Under the pieces are notes generated by a model. It made no database searches. It saw only the letters and a list, made by a program, of their open reading frames with translations, and was not told the origin of the DNA. From the NCBI GenBank assembly GCA_001800675.1, contig MGVW01000022.1, positions 5,130 through 44,699 of the forward strand: a stretch of 39,570 bases of DNA. Direction: 5' to 3'. Within the stretch, counting starts at the first letter, position 1; every line of letters begins with the position of its first letter. Source of the DNA: Euryarchaeota archaeon RBG_13_57_23. GTDB taxonomy: Archaea; Thermoplasmatota; Thermoplasmata; UBA10834. Made by a program: the position numbers and the translations under genes. This document shows, piece after piece, positions 8,284 through 14,695 of the stretch.

Positions 8284-8907
8284 GTGGCTGTTCACAGAGT
8301 TGGTGCAGAGGCACGGTTGGACTCCGCGGTATGGTTGCGCAGATCCGTGGTTTTCAAGCAGCGCGTCGTGAAGGGCTATCGGCACCCAGTGCTCGACAAG
8401 TCGTTGCAGGCCGCCAGGATCAAGAACGAAGTAAGGCTGATGCTCGAGGCGCGCAGGGCGGGAATCGCAGTTCCAGTCATATACGCCGTCGATTTGGAAG
8501 GCAACAGGATCGTCATGGAGGAGATTCCGGGTGTGCGCGTCAAGGACGCGCTCGAATCGCTCCCGAAGGATCGAGCAGAAGAGATCTGTAGAAAGATCGG
8601 GGCGATTGCCGCGCGGATGCACATGAACGATATTGTCCACGGTGATCTCACGACGAGCAACATGCTCCTGGACGGAGAGCGTATCGTGGTGATCGATTTT
8701 TCCCTTGGCTCCAAGACCTCGGAGGTCGAGGACAAGGGCGTGGACATGCACCTGCTCGAGGAGGCTTTCCACTCCGCTCACTATAAGCGAATCGAGCTTT
8801 TCGAGGTTGTCAGAGACTCCTATGTGCGGTCATATCCAGGCGGAGCTGATGTGCTGCAGAAAGTGAAGGAGATCGAGAAGCGCGGACGCTACATGCGCAA
8901 GGAATAG
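8284..8907 (+). CDS. bud32: Bud32, KEOPS complex kinase/ATPase
   Basis: Bud32 partners Kae1 in KEOPS to make t6A37 in tRNAs that read ANN codons. The small RIO-like kinase pattern is complete: GAEA near the N-terminus, RHPVLD at 33-38, HGDLTTSN at 119-126 (catalytic loop) and IDFSLG at 137-142 (metal-binding Asp). Residue numbers assume the GTG at 8284, which sits about 27 bp after a TATA-like tcttaata (8253-8260), fitting a leaderless transcript; an in-frame GTG at 8269 is the alternative. Here the kinase stands alone and is not fused to Kae1 as in some archaea. Confidence 0.93.
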   Translation: MAVHRVGAEARLDSAVWLRRSVVFKQRVVKGYRHPVLDKSLQAARIKNEVRLMLEARRAGIAVPVIYAVDLEGNRIVMEEIPGVRVKDALESLPKDRAEEICRKIGAIAARMHMNDIVHGDLTTSNMLLDGERIVVIDFSLGSKTSEVEDKGVDMHLLEEAFHSAHYKRIELFEVVRDSYVRSYPGGADVLQKVKEIEKRGRYMRKE

Positions 8908-8940
8908 CCGTAAGAACGGAAATAGAATAAATGGTTTGGA

Positions 8941-8981
8941 CTGCGGAGAGAGTCGAGTTGGAGGAGGAACACCCTCCGCAG
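8941..8981 (-). terminator. stem-loop after the 8997-9764 secreted-protein gene
   Basis: CTGCGGAG (8941-8948) pairs perfectly with CTCCGCAG (8974-8981), with a smaller GAGG/CCTC pairing inside. On the minus strand it follows the stop at 8997 by 16 bp and is followed by a T-rich stretch (8920-8935), as expected of a terminator or 3' stabiliser. Confidence 0.45.
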
Positions 8982-8996
8982 CCTTCTAGATCAATT

Positions 8997-9764
8997 TCAG
9001 ACAGTCGTCTCTGGGAGCACGATGTCGTCGAATGCCGGGAACGCTGTCTCTACGGGATCCAGTGCTGCGCCGTCAACGAATATGCCCTTCAGGATCACGT
9101 TGACTGAGATGAAATCGCCCTCAGCGTATCCGACTAGCTGCGTGCCGGTCAGATCTGGTAGGGTGACCGTCACCAGAGTCCTAGCCTCGCCGATGACCAC
9201 ATCGACCGCATCTGCCTTGGAGCCGTCAGCAAACAGCGGCTCGCACCCGTTGACCATGAAGCTCGCAGAGATTTCGCCAAGCAACGCGGGTCCATAACCG
9301 ATGTCCAGTTGTCCGACGATCATACCTATTGGTTCAATCGACGCGAGGACGTTCATGTCCGGATCCTCGAAGGCAAGATCTCTGAGGCGCAAGTTCACCG
9401 TGTAGACTACCTTCTGCCACTTCAGGTCTGGATTCCCAGGTGATATGAAGGCGCCCTCCTTGACGGTCATCTCGCGCTTGGCCGCGAAGTCCATTGTGTA
9501 GGCGTCACTGTGCACTACATTGACTTCGCCCGTCAACTCGTCAGTCTGGTAGACGAGGTAATTGGTCCCACTGAGTATCTCCGTGTATTCGACCGGTCCT
9601 GCATACGCTGGTTTCGCTGCCGCACCGAAAACGGTTGCGGCACCGAATGCCAATATCGCACAGACGGCGACCGATAGAACCAAGAACTTGGTTTCGAAGG
9701 GCGATGCCCGTCCGCGGCCCGTCGAGATGCGCCTGGCCAGCTCACTCTTGTATGTCTTCCCCAT
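8997..9764 (-). CDS. secreted protein of unknown function
   Basis: 255 residues, family not recognised. After a basic start (KTYKSELARR) there is one hydrophobic helix at about 27-49 ending in AKPAYAG, a good signal-peptide cleavage or anchor site. The remaining ~200 residues are rich in beta-strand patterns and acidic residues (for example VYTVNLRLRDLAF), with one Cys, as in exported domains. The ATG at 9764 is chosen because GGTGA lies 6 bases before it; the frame is open to 9827. The leader from the likely TATA at 9918-9927 would be long (~130 nt) and GC-rich, with a GCGC-TTTG-GCGC hairpin. Upstream lies an element shared with the next secreted gene. First member of the accessory block to 13.8 kb. 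Confidence 0.75.
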   Translation of the reverse strand: MGKTYKSELARRISTGRGRASPFETKFLVLSVAVCAILAFGAATVFGAAAKPAYAGPVEYTEILSGTNYLVYQTDELTGEVNVVHSDAYTMDFAAKREMTVKEGAFISPGNPDLKWQKVVYTVNLRLRDLAFEDPDMNVLASIEPIGMIVGQLDIGYGPALLGEISASFMVNGCEPLFADGSKADAVDVVIGEARTLVTVTLPDLTGTQLVGYAEGDFISVNVILKGIFVDGAALDPVETAFPAFDDIVLPETTV

Positions 9765-9924
9765 TTGCTCACCTTCTTTCGTTTCGGTTTCGAATCTGTC
9801 CCCGGAAGGCAAGCCAGTGAGCGCCAAAGCGCCCCGCCGAGCACCGACGGGCCCCCCGGGTCCTCGATTTCTGCCTTCGCCTTGATTCTAGTCCCGAGTC
9901 GCGACCGGCACGAACACGCTATAC

Positions 9925-9956
9925 GGTTTGTGGTGCAAATATCGAAGGTTAATACA
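9925..9956 (-). promoter_or_regulatory. shared upstream element, copy 1
   Basis: 32 bp that match 10563-10594 at 25 positions; all seven differences are transitions and the core TATCGAAGG is identical. On the minus strand it reads CCTTCGATATTTGCACC and runs into the likely TATA box CCGTATAGCG (9918-9927). It is 161 bp before the ATG at 9764. The rest of 9765-10107 holds the leader and nothing else recognisable. Confidence 0.6.
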
Positions 9957-10107
9957 TTGCTCGAACAGTCTGGATGAACCCAATTCTCCGCAGCTACTGA
10001 GGGTCCGCCAGCGCGTCGCCGTGCGTGTTCTCGTCTTATCAGCGATTTGACTGCAGATCAAAAACAGAATGAGGTAAAGGGTTTGATTCCCGAGGTGCTC
10101 AAGTCAT

Positions 10108-10497
10108 TCAGGCCGGAGCGCACATGCATTGGGACTGCCACATGTATGGCGTCTCATCCTGCAGCTCAACGTAGTAGAAGTTCCAGAAGTGCACCCAAGG
10201 CTCTAGCGCAGCTGAGTCATCTTCGCTGGCCAAGGTATCGATGCAGGAACCGTCCTTCAGCTGCAGTTTGTCCTGTGTCATATTCTGCAGGCAGTCTCCG
10301 TTCAAGCCACCAGAAGCATCCGTGCTCTCGAGAGTCTCGTTGATGCAGGAACCGTCCTTCAGCTGCAGTTGATCCTGTATCTTGTCCTGTGTCTGGTCGC
10401 AATCACCGCTCATGCTTCCTGCCGCGGCGACCGTAGCGAGCCCGCCGACCAGCACGAAGGCACCAACCATCATCGCGATCCATGTTTTGCCTATCAT
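10108..10497 (-). CDS. small secreted Cys-repeat protein
   Basis: 129 residues, family not recognised. Residues 1-26 are a clear signal peptide (basic start, GAFVLVGGLATV core, AAA-G cleavage). The mature part is acidic and has six Cys (33, 51, 69, 85, 124, 126). It contains an internal duplication: QLQLKDGSC at 43-51 and KLQLKDGSC at 77-85, each preceded by GDC. The duplication is recent at DNA level: 29 identical bases at 10240-10268 and 10342-10370, 102 bp apart, so in frame. The C-terminal third is aromatic (HFWNFYYVEL, PYMW) and ends in CMC. Even Cys number suggests disulfides or metal binding outside the cell. GAGGGGG lies 9 bases before the ATG. Confidence 0.72.
   Translation of the reverse strand: MIGKTWIAMMVGAFVLVGGLATVAAAGSMSGDCDQTQDKIQDQLQLKDGSCINETLESTDASGGLNGDCLQNMTQDKLQLKDGSCIDTLASEDDSAALEPWVHFWNFYYVELQDETPYMWQSQCMCAPA
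10240..10370. repeat. in-frame direct repeat, two 29-bp copies
   Basis: Identical 29-bp copies at 10240-10268 and 10342-10370 encode the repeated LQLKDGSCI segment of the small secreted protein. Spacing of 102 bp keeps the frame. Confidence 0.9.
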
Positions 10498-10517
10498 TTA
10501 GTTTCGCCCCCTCTTGT

Positions 10518-10542
10518 TCAGAGGATTACTCCGGACCTCTGA
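10518..10542 (-). promoter_or_regulatory. inverted repeat in the leader of the 10108-10497 gene
   Basis: TCAGAGG (10518-10524) pairs with CCTCTGA (10536-10542) around an 11-base loop. It lies between the likely TATA (CACTTATCAG, ~10550-10560) and the ribosome site, so it could be a repressor site or an mRNA hairpin. Confidence 0.45.
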
Positions 10543-10562
10543 GGGAGCAGATTCTGATAAGT

Positions 10563-10594
10563 GGCTTATGGTACAAGTATCGAAGGCTAGCACA
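10563..10594 (-). promoter_or_regulatory. shared upstream element, copy 2
   Basis: Second copy of the element at 9925-9956 (25 of 32 identical). On the minus strand it reads CCTTCGATACTTGTACC and lies just upstream of a TATA-like CACTTATCAG, 66 bp before the ATG at 10497. Confidence 0.6.
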
Positions 10595-10652
10595 AGATTC
10601 AATGGGATGACTCACGGGTCAGCCAGATAAAATCATGGAAGGTGTTTGGATG

Positions 10653-10686
10653 GGAACGGCGCAGGATATTCCCGAACAACCGTTCC
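10653..10686 (-). terminator. possible stem-loop after the 10710-11447 gene
   Basis: GGAACGG (10653-10659) pairs with CCGTTCC (10680-10686) across 20 bases, starting 24 bp after the stop of the leftward gene. No clear T-tract follows, so termination is only a guess. Confidence 0.3.
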
Positions 10687-10709
10687 TTTAGGTTTGTCGT
10701 GCTACGGGA

Positions 10710-11447
10710 CTACCTGTTTCCTTTCCCGCCACCGCCGCCCTTGGTGATCAGCTTGCCGAGGTAGATGTACGCGTCGCCTGCATCCATACCGCCAGTTCCG
10801 CTGACGGGGATCATCGGATCTCCGAGCGGGAGCAGTTCGAATGCCGTCGCATCATCTTCCTCTGCAGCGACGTAGCTCCTGGCAGCCCAGCTGATCGGGT
10901 AGTTAGGCACGTTCACTGAGATCTTAGGAATCCCCGCATCCCAGCCAGTGGTGTCCCACAGCATGCCGTAGATCAGGTGACCAGCCTTGTTTATCTCCCT
11001 GCCGAGCACCTCATCGTCCGCGTCCGTGAAGTCCGCGGTGAAGGTCTCAGTCCTGTCTCCCACGGTCATGGTGACCGATATCACCGGTACTGATACCATC
11101 CAAGTGCTCAGGATCAGGCTCGGGTCCGCTATTAGGTCCGCCTGGTCGTAGACCACTGTTGGGTTATCCATTCTCGCGTTGACAACAATTGGCGTGGTCA
11201 GGTTGTTGTCCACGACGCCGGCCGGAACCTTGAGGACCATCATTTCGATCCTGACGAGGTTCCCGATTCTCCACTGCGGTGTGAACGCCATGTTGTCGGC
11301 GAAGTAAACCGCGTACCCAGGTGCGCTGTCTACCGGTGTGAACGGTATTGGGACAGGTGGCTCCTCTGCTGCTTTCACGATCATCGTCGATGACACCAAG
11401 ACCATTAGCAGTGTCATCGCTATCGCTGCGCCTTTCTTGTGCTTCAT
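10710..11447 (-). CDS. secreted protein with glycine-rich basic tail
   Basis: 245 residues, family not recognised. A signal peptide (MKHKKG, hydrophobic 8-25, VKA-AEE cleavage near 27) is followed by a Pro-rich start and a beta-rich domain with two Cys-free halves; the sequence ends in KGGGGGKGNR after a strand YIYLGKLI. The charged Gly tail resembles C-terminal sorting or cell-wall contact tails, but this is inference. The ATG at 11447 follows GGGGAGGAG at ~11456-11464. A TATA-like ctaatattc (11514-11522) with a perfect 15-bp palindrome right upstream marks the promoter. Confidence 0.75.
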   Translation of the reverse strand: MKHKKGAAIAMTLLMVLVSSTMIVKAAEEPPVPIPFTPVDSAPGYAVYFADNMAFTPQWRIGNLVRIEMMVLKVPAGVVDNNLTTPIVVNARMDNPTVVYDQADLIADPSLILSTWMVSVPVISVTMTVGDRTETFTADFTDADDEVLGREINKAGHLIYGMLWDTTGWDAGIPKISVNVPNYPISWAARSYVAAEEDDATAFELLPLGDPMIPVSGTGGMDAGDAYIYLGKLITKGGGGGKGNR

Positions 11448-11524
11448 TTGTCACTACTCCTCCCCTACATCATAGCACAGTGCAAAACTGTGTCATGGCA
11501 TTCACGTCAGACAGAATATTAGTA

Positions 11525-11539
11525 GATTGTAGTACAATC
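11525..11539. promoter_or_regulatory. perfect 15-bp palindrome upstream of the 10710-11447 promoter
   Basis: GATTGTA-G-TACAATC is symmetric about 11532 and abuts the likely TATA box (11514-11522) of the leftward gene, the position where archaeal regulators act on TBP/TFB binding. The rest of 11448-11745 is AT-rich and holds no frame; a TATA-like tagattatta at 11710-11719 serves the rightward gene. Confidence 0.55.
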
Positions 11540-11745
11540 CTCAACATAACGCCGTTACCAGAAATCGACAAAACGGTCAAATCTTGGTTGACGAACGTCA
11601 ACTCAACCACAGGACTTCACGCCACACTTTCGGGCACAGACTATATGTGGAAGGTACCGAGGGAGGATCAAGACCGTCTCTGGCATCGACGTTCTATGCG
11701 TGTACCAAATAGATTATTACACCGGGAAATAATGAAGCACTGCCC

Positions 11746-12996
11746 ATGACGCTAGCGAACATGAAGTCGATGACAGTCGCAGCAATCTTGATGCTGGGCA
11801 TTCTAGTGCTGCCGGATCTGCCGAGCACATCTGCTTCGCAGGAAGAGATCACATACACCATGACCGCAGACAAGGTCACGATCAACACGCCGAACATGAC
11901 AGTGGCGCTTTCTACGCACTTTCCGGCTGCCGTCGCCTTCACGAAGGGCAACGAGAGCGGACTTGGAGACGGTTTCGTCCTTTCCGCCATACTTGGGTAC
12001 AACAGGAGCATGGATGGACTGCTCAACCTCAGCTCCGTGCCATACCACGCGCCTCTTGACAACGCTACTTGGTCTCTGCTCGGTCCAGTTCAGGAGACCG
12101 ATACAGAACTGGGTCATTCGATAACCGTGTCTCTATTCGCATCGCTGAACATCGTGAAGAGACCCTTCAACTCGGGTGGTGGAGGCTCAGGGGGCTCGGG
12201 AGGCGCTGGCGCGGTGACGATACAAAACTGGGCAAATGTGACAGTCAAATACGTGGTCACGACCCGCAACTACTCTCAATCCTTCGACTTGCTTTCGAAC
12301 TCCCCAGCGTATCCAGTAAATGGCACGACAGAAATCAAGTTCGATGTGGATATCGAACCCAAGAAACCGCTGGATGTGGACATGCTCGCACTGGACATCG
12401 GCCTGATGAAGATGGACAATTCCAGCTTCGCGCCCCTGGCGACCGTAGGCCCATACCTGTTCAGAGGCTATCAGGCGAACGGTCTGAGCATCAGCGACCC
12501 GTCCTTGAATGAGACCGACGGGACCACTCCATTGATGCACGAGTTCACCTACAAGTACGAGTACAAGCAGATGTTCTGCTATCTCAACGAGACCAATGCC
12601 ACCGAGGGCTACTTCTCATGGGCGAACCGAGCTATGCTCAGCTGGTCCGGAGCCAACGACACACTCGCGAACGTCAGCACGTACTACAGGACGGACGGAG
12701 AATCCTTGAGGGTCTACACGGCCGTGCCCCTAGATGTCGAAGTGACCAGGATCGTCTGCGACCCGAGCATCGGCGTGTTCACCGTCAGCACCTCAGGTAA
12801 CGGGGGTGTCATCGACTATCCGGACGGCTTCTTGTCAGGCTCCTGGATATTTTCATTCGCGCTGGGAGCTGTGATTGGCGCCGCAGTCGTTGGCGGGGTG
12901 GGTGTGTACGTTCTCGTAAGGAGAGGTTCTCAGGATGAGGATCCCGCGGAAGTAGTCTCACTGGAGAAGAACAGGTACTACCGCGGAAAGCCGTGA
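11746..12996 (+). CDS. N-glycosylated-type surface protein, type I membrane topology
   Basis: 416 residues, family not recognised. N-terminal signal (hydrophobic 9-27, then TSASQEE), a long exterior domain with 14 N-x-S/T sequons, a flexible GGGGSGGSGG linker near residue 145 that separates two beta-rich parts, one C-terminal membrane helix (~366-391) and a 25-residue cytoplasmic tail (RRGSQDED...YYRGKP). The sequon density points to an S-layer-exposed glycoprotein. The ATG at 11746 is about 30 bp after a TATA box, fitting a leaderless transcript. It is divergent from the secreted-protein gene 10710-11447 and convergent (13 bp gap) with the regulator gene. A similar layout and ending occur in the 33525-34361 protein. 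Confidence 0.78.
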   Translation: MTLANMKSMTVAAILMLGILVLPDLPSTSASQEEITYTMTADKVTINTPNMTVALSTHFPAAVAFTKGNESGLGDGFVLSAILGYNRSMDGLLNLSSVPYHAPLDNATWSLLGPVQETDTELGHSITVSLFASLNIVKRPFNSGGGGSGGSGGAGAVTIQNWANVTVKYVVTTRNYSQSFDLLSNSPAYPVNGTTEIKFDVDIEPKKPLDVDMLALDIGLMKMDNSSFAPLATVGPYLFRGYQANGLSISDPSLNETDGTTPLMHEFTYKYEYKQMFCYLNETNATEGYFSWANRAMLSWSGANDTLANVSTYYRTDGESLRVYTAVPLDVEVTRIVCDPSIGVFTVSTSGNGGVIDYPDGFLSGSWIFSFALGAVIGAAVVGGVGVYVLVRRGSQDEDPAEVVSLEKNRYYRGKP

Positions 12997-13009
12997 TCTG
13001 TTCTTTTGG

Positions 13010-13573
13010 CTAGACTCGGTGTTTGTCTTCCTTCCGAGCAGGTTCGCTGGGTGACTTCCTGGCGACGTAGGCGGCCACGAAATCGTCAACCAGTTTGTCG
13101 AGGAAGGTTCGCCTGTACACTATCAGAAGGTCGGCGACCTTGTCGGGATCGATCACAGTCATCTTCGACTCCCTCCCAATCTTGTCGACCTTAATCACGC
13201 CCATCGAGGAGAGCTTGCTGGTATGGTAGGACAGGGTCCCTCCCGATATCGTGAAGTTCACCAGCAGCTCCCCGTGAGTGGTGCCAGGATTCATCAGCAA
13301 GAAGAGGACTATGCCTCGGGGAATCTCCTGCCTGAGCGCCGAGAGTATGCGCTGCTTGTCCTTGTCGATCTGCCCTCCTGGGAAGTATCTGGAGAAGTTC
13401 TCGGCCTTGTCCACGGTCAACAACCCTCTCACCACGAGGTGGTTGAGGTGGTATTCGAGGACCCCTATCGACAGGTTCGTGCGCCTCTGTATCTCCCTGA
13501 AGTGCACTCCGGGGTTCGTGCGGACGCACTCGTATATCCTCTTGCGGCTCGCTAGGTCAAGCGGATCCTTCAG
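13010..13573 (-). CDS. winged-helix transcription regulator, apparent CTG start
   Basis: Two DNA-binding-like domains can be read: an N-terminal winged helix (SRKRIYECV, GVHFREIQRRTN, LEYHLNHLVVRGLL) and a second one (ILSALRQEIPRGIVLFLL, TTHGELLVN, TLSYHTSKLSSMGVI), the MarR/ArsR-like pattern of paired wHTH archaeal regulators. The first canonical start, GTG at 13507, would cut off the first helix. The frame goes on upstream to a TGA at ~13588 with no ATG, GTG or TTG; the only sensible codon is CTG at 13573, three bases after GGAGGT. It overlaps the end of the small membrane gene by 17 bp in another frame, so coupling or a frameshifted fusion is also possible. Confidence 0.8.
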   Translation of the reverse strand: MKDPLDLASRKRIYECVRTNPGVHFREIQRRTNLSIGVLEYHLNHLVVRGLLTVDKAENFSRYFPGGQIDKDKQRILSALRQEIPRGIVLFLLMNPGTTHGELLVNFTISGGTLSYHTSKLSSMGVIKVDKIGRESKMTVIDPDKVADLLIVYRRTFLDKLVDDFVAAYVARKSPSEPARKEDKHRV

Positions 13574-13847
13574 CCAACCTCCCCCTCACCCTGCCCGCCA
13601 TCACCGCGACAACGAGTATGGCCGTCCCTGACGCAATTATGAAAATCCCGTCGACGTCGGCCAGCCAGTCGGTCGCATGACCCATAATGAGCACCGCAAC
13701 ATCGAAGGCTGCCGAGGCAGCGAGGAAGTAACATGACAGCGCGAGAAGCTTGACCCCGCTCCTCTTGTATGAGACGAGACAGATGACGAAAAGCAGGACT
13801 GAGACCGCCAGGAGCAAGCCCAGCATTGTATCCACCAGCACTATCAT
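13557..13847 (-). CDS. small three-helix membrane protein paired with the regulator
   Basis: 96 residues with three hydrophobic helices (about 5-26, 32-55, 66-84) and a basic end (GRVRGRL). The size and neighbour match the small membrane proteins (DUF7521-like, from memory) often found beside ArsR-type regulators in archaea; the family name is uncertain. It would sense or hold the regulator at the membrane, which is inference. ATG at 13847 after AGGT; TATA box near 13881-13890. Its last 17 bp overlap the regulator gene. Confidence 0.72.
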   Translation of the reverse strand: MIVLVDTMLGLLLAVSVLLFVICLVSYKRSGVKLLALSCYFLAASAAFDVAVLIMGHATDWLADVDGIFIIASGTAILVVAVMAGRVRGRLAEGSA

Positions 13848-13880
13848 TCGATGACCTAGCTTCTCTGTATGCTCTAGTGC

Positions 13881-13890
13881 TAAATAATAT
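13881..13890. promoter_or_regulatory. TATA-like box in the divergent regulator/rdgB spacer
   Basis: taaataatat is AT-only on both strands and could place TBP for the leftward membrane protein/regulator pair (start 13847) and, read rightward, for a leaderless rdgB transcript from about 13912. Confidence 0.45.
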
Positions 13891-13913
13891 GTCTGGGATG
13901 GAGCTCCGCCCTA

Positions 13914-14531
13914 TTGGAATGGCTTAATAGCGGTGAGGGCTTTTCGGGCATTGCGGGGTGTCAGTCCACGCCCAAGATATCGTTCGTGACGACGAATGTT
14001 GGCAAGTTCAAGGAGATATCCGCGCTGATGCGTGAGCGGGGCGTTCAGCTAGAACACCTGAGGACCCCCTACCCTGAGATCCAGGCGGAATCCTTGGAGA
14101 TCACCATCATCCCGGGCCTCCAGTGGCTCTTGGAGAAGTACGAGAAGCCGCTCATGATTGACGACTCGGGCCTGTTCGTAGAATCCCTCAAGGGGTTTCC
14201 AGGAGTGTATTCCTCATATGTCTTCAAGACCGTCGGCTGTGACGGCATTCTCAACCTGATGAGGGGCATCAGTGATAGGCGCGCAAGGTTCGAGTGCTGC
14301 ATAGGGTTCATCGCTCCAGGAAAGGACCCGTTCATCGCTAAGGGCGTTTCGAAGGGTACAATCGCGCTCGCGAGGGCAGGGACTAGCGGATTCGGGTACG
14401 ACCCGATCTTCATCCCCGAGGGGTCGGACAAGACTTATGCCCAGATTGAGGTCAATGAGAAGAACAAGACGTCTCACAGAGGCAGAGCAGTCGAAGTGTT
14501 CCTACGGGAACTGCCAAGACTTCTACGCTGA
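13914..14531 (+). CDS. rdgB: RdgB/HAM1-type XTP/dITP diphosphatase
   Basis: Cleans the nucleotide pool by hydrolysing ITP, dITP and XTP to monophosphates. The family blocks are all present: FVTTNVGKFKE (substrate-binding Asn and Lys), MIDDSGLFVESLKGFPGVYSSY (catalytic Asp pair), GFGYDPIFIP and KNKTSHRGRA near the end. The start is doubtful: the strand KISFVTT must be included, and the only in-frame starts before it are the TTG at 13914 (27 bp after an AT-rich box) and non-canonical ATT codons. The first ~20 residues (EWLNSGEGFSG) are outside the family core. Confidence 0.9.
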   Translation: MEWLNSGEGFSGIAGCQSTPKISFVTTNVGKFKEISALMRERGVQLEHLRTPYPEIQAESLEITIIPGLQWLLEKYEKPLMIDDSGLFVESLKGFPGVYSSYVFKTVGCDGILNLMRGISDRRARFECCIGFIAPGKDPFIAKGVSKGTIALARAGTSGFGYDPIFIPEGSDKTYAQIEVNEKNKTSHRGRAVEVFLRELPRLLR

Positions 14532-14593
14532 TGCGACACCAATCCTTTTATTGAGGGCTGTGATAATCCCGTAACCGGGACCAGTGCCATCGT

Positions 14594-14667
14594 GGGGTAG
14601 TGGTCTAGCTTGGTATGATACGTGCTTTGGGAGCATGAGGTCATCGGTTCAAATCCGATCTACCCCA
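14594..14667 (+). tRNA. tRNA-Pro (anticodon TGG)
   Basis: Acceptor GGGGTAG (14594-14600) pairs with CTACCCC (14660-14666), discriminator A at 14667; CCA is not encoded. Anticodon stem CGTGC/GCATG with loop TTTGGGA gives TGG at 14628-14630. The T arm ATCGG-TTCAAAT-CCGAT is perfect. No intron. A TATA-like ccttttattg at 14543-14552 lies ~45 bp ahead. T-rich sequence follows at 14682-14696. Confidence 0.95.
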
Positions 14668-14695
14668 CCTCACCCAAGCTTGTCTTTTCGTTTCA

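Noticed and set aside
8920..8935. Promoter for a small RNA (gaatagaataaatgg) after bud32
   Set aside because: It overlaps the likely terminator region of the leftward gene, and no distinct RNA or frame follows.
10240..10370. CRISPR-like repeat
   Set aside because: Only two copies, 102 bp apart, and they keep a coding frame; no array or cas gene in the window.
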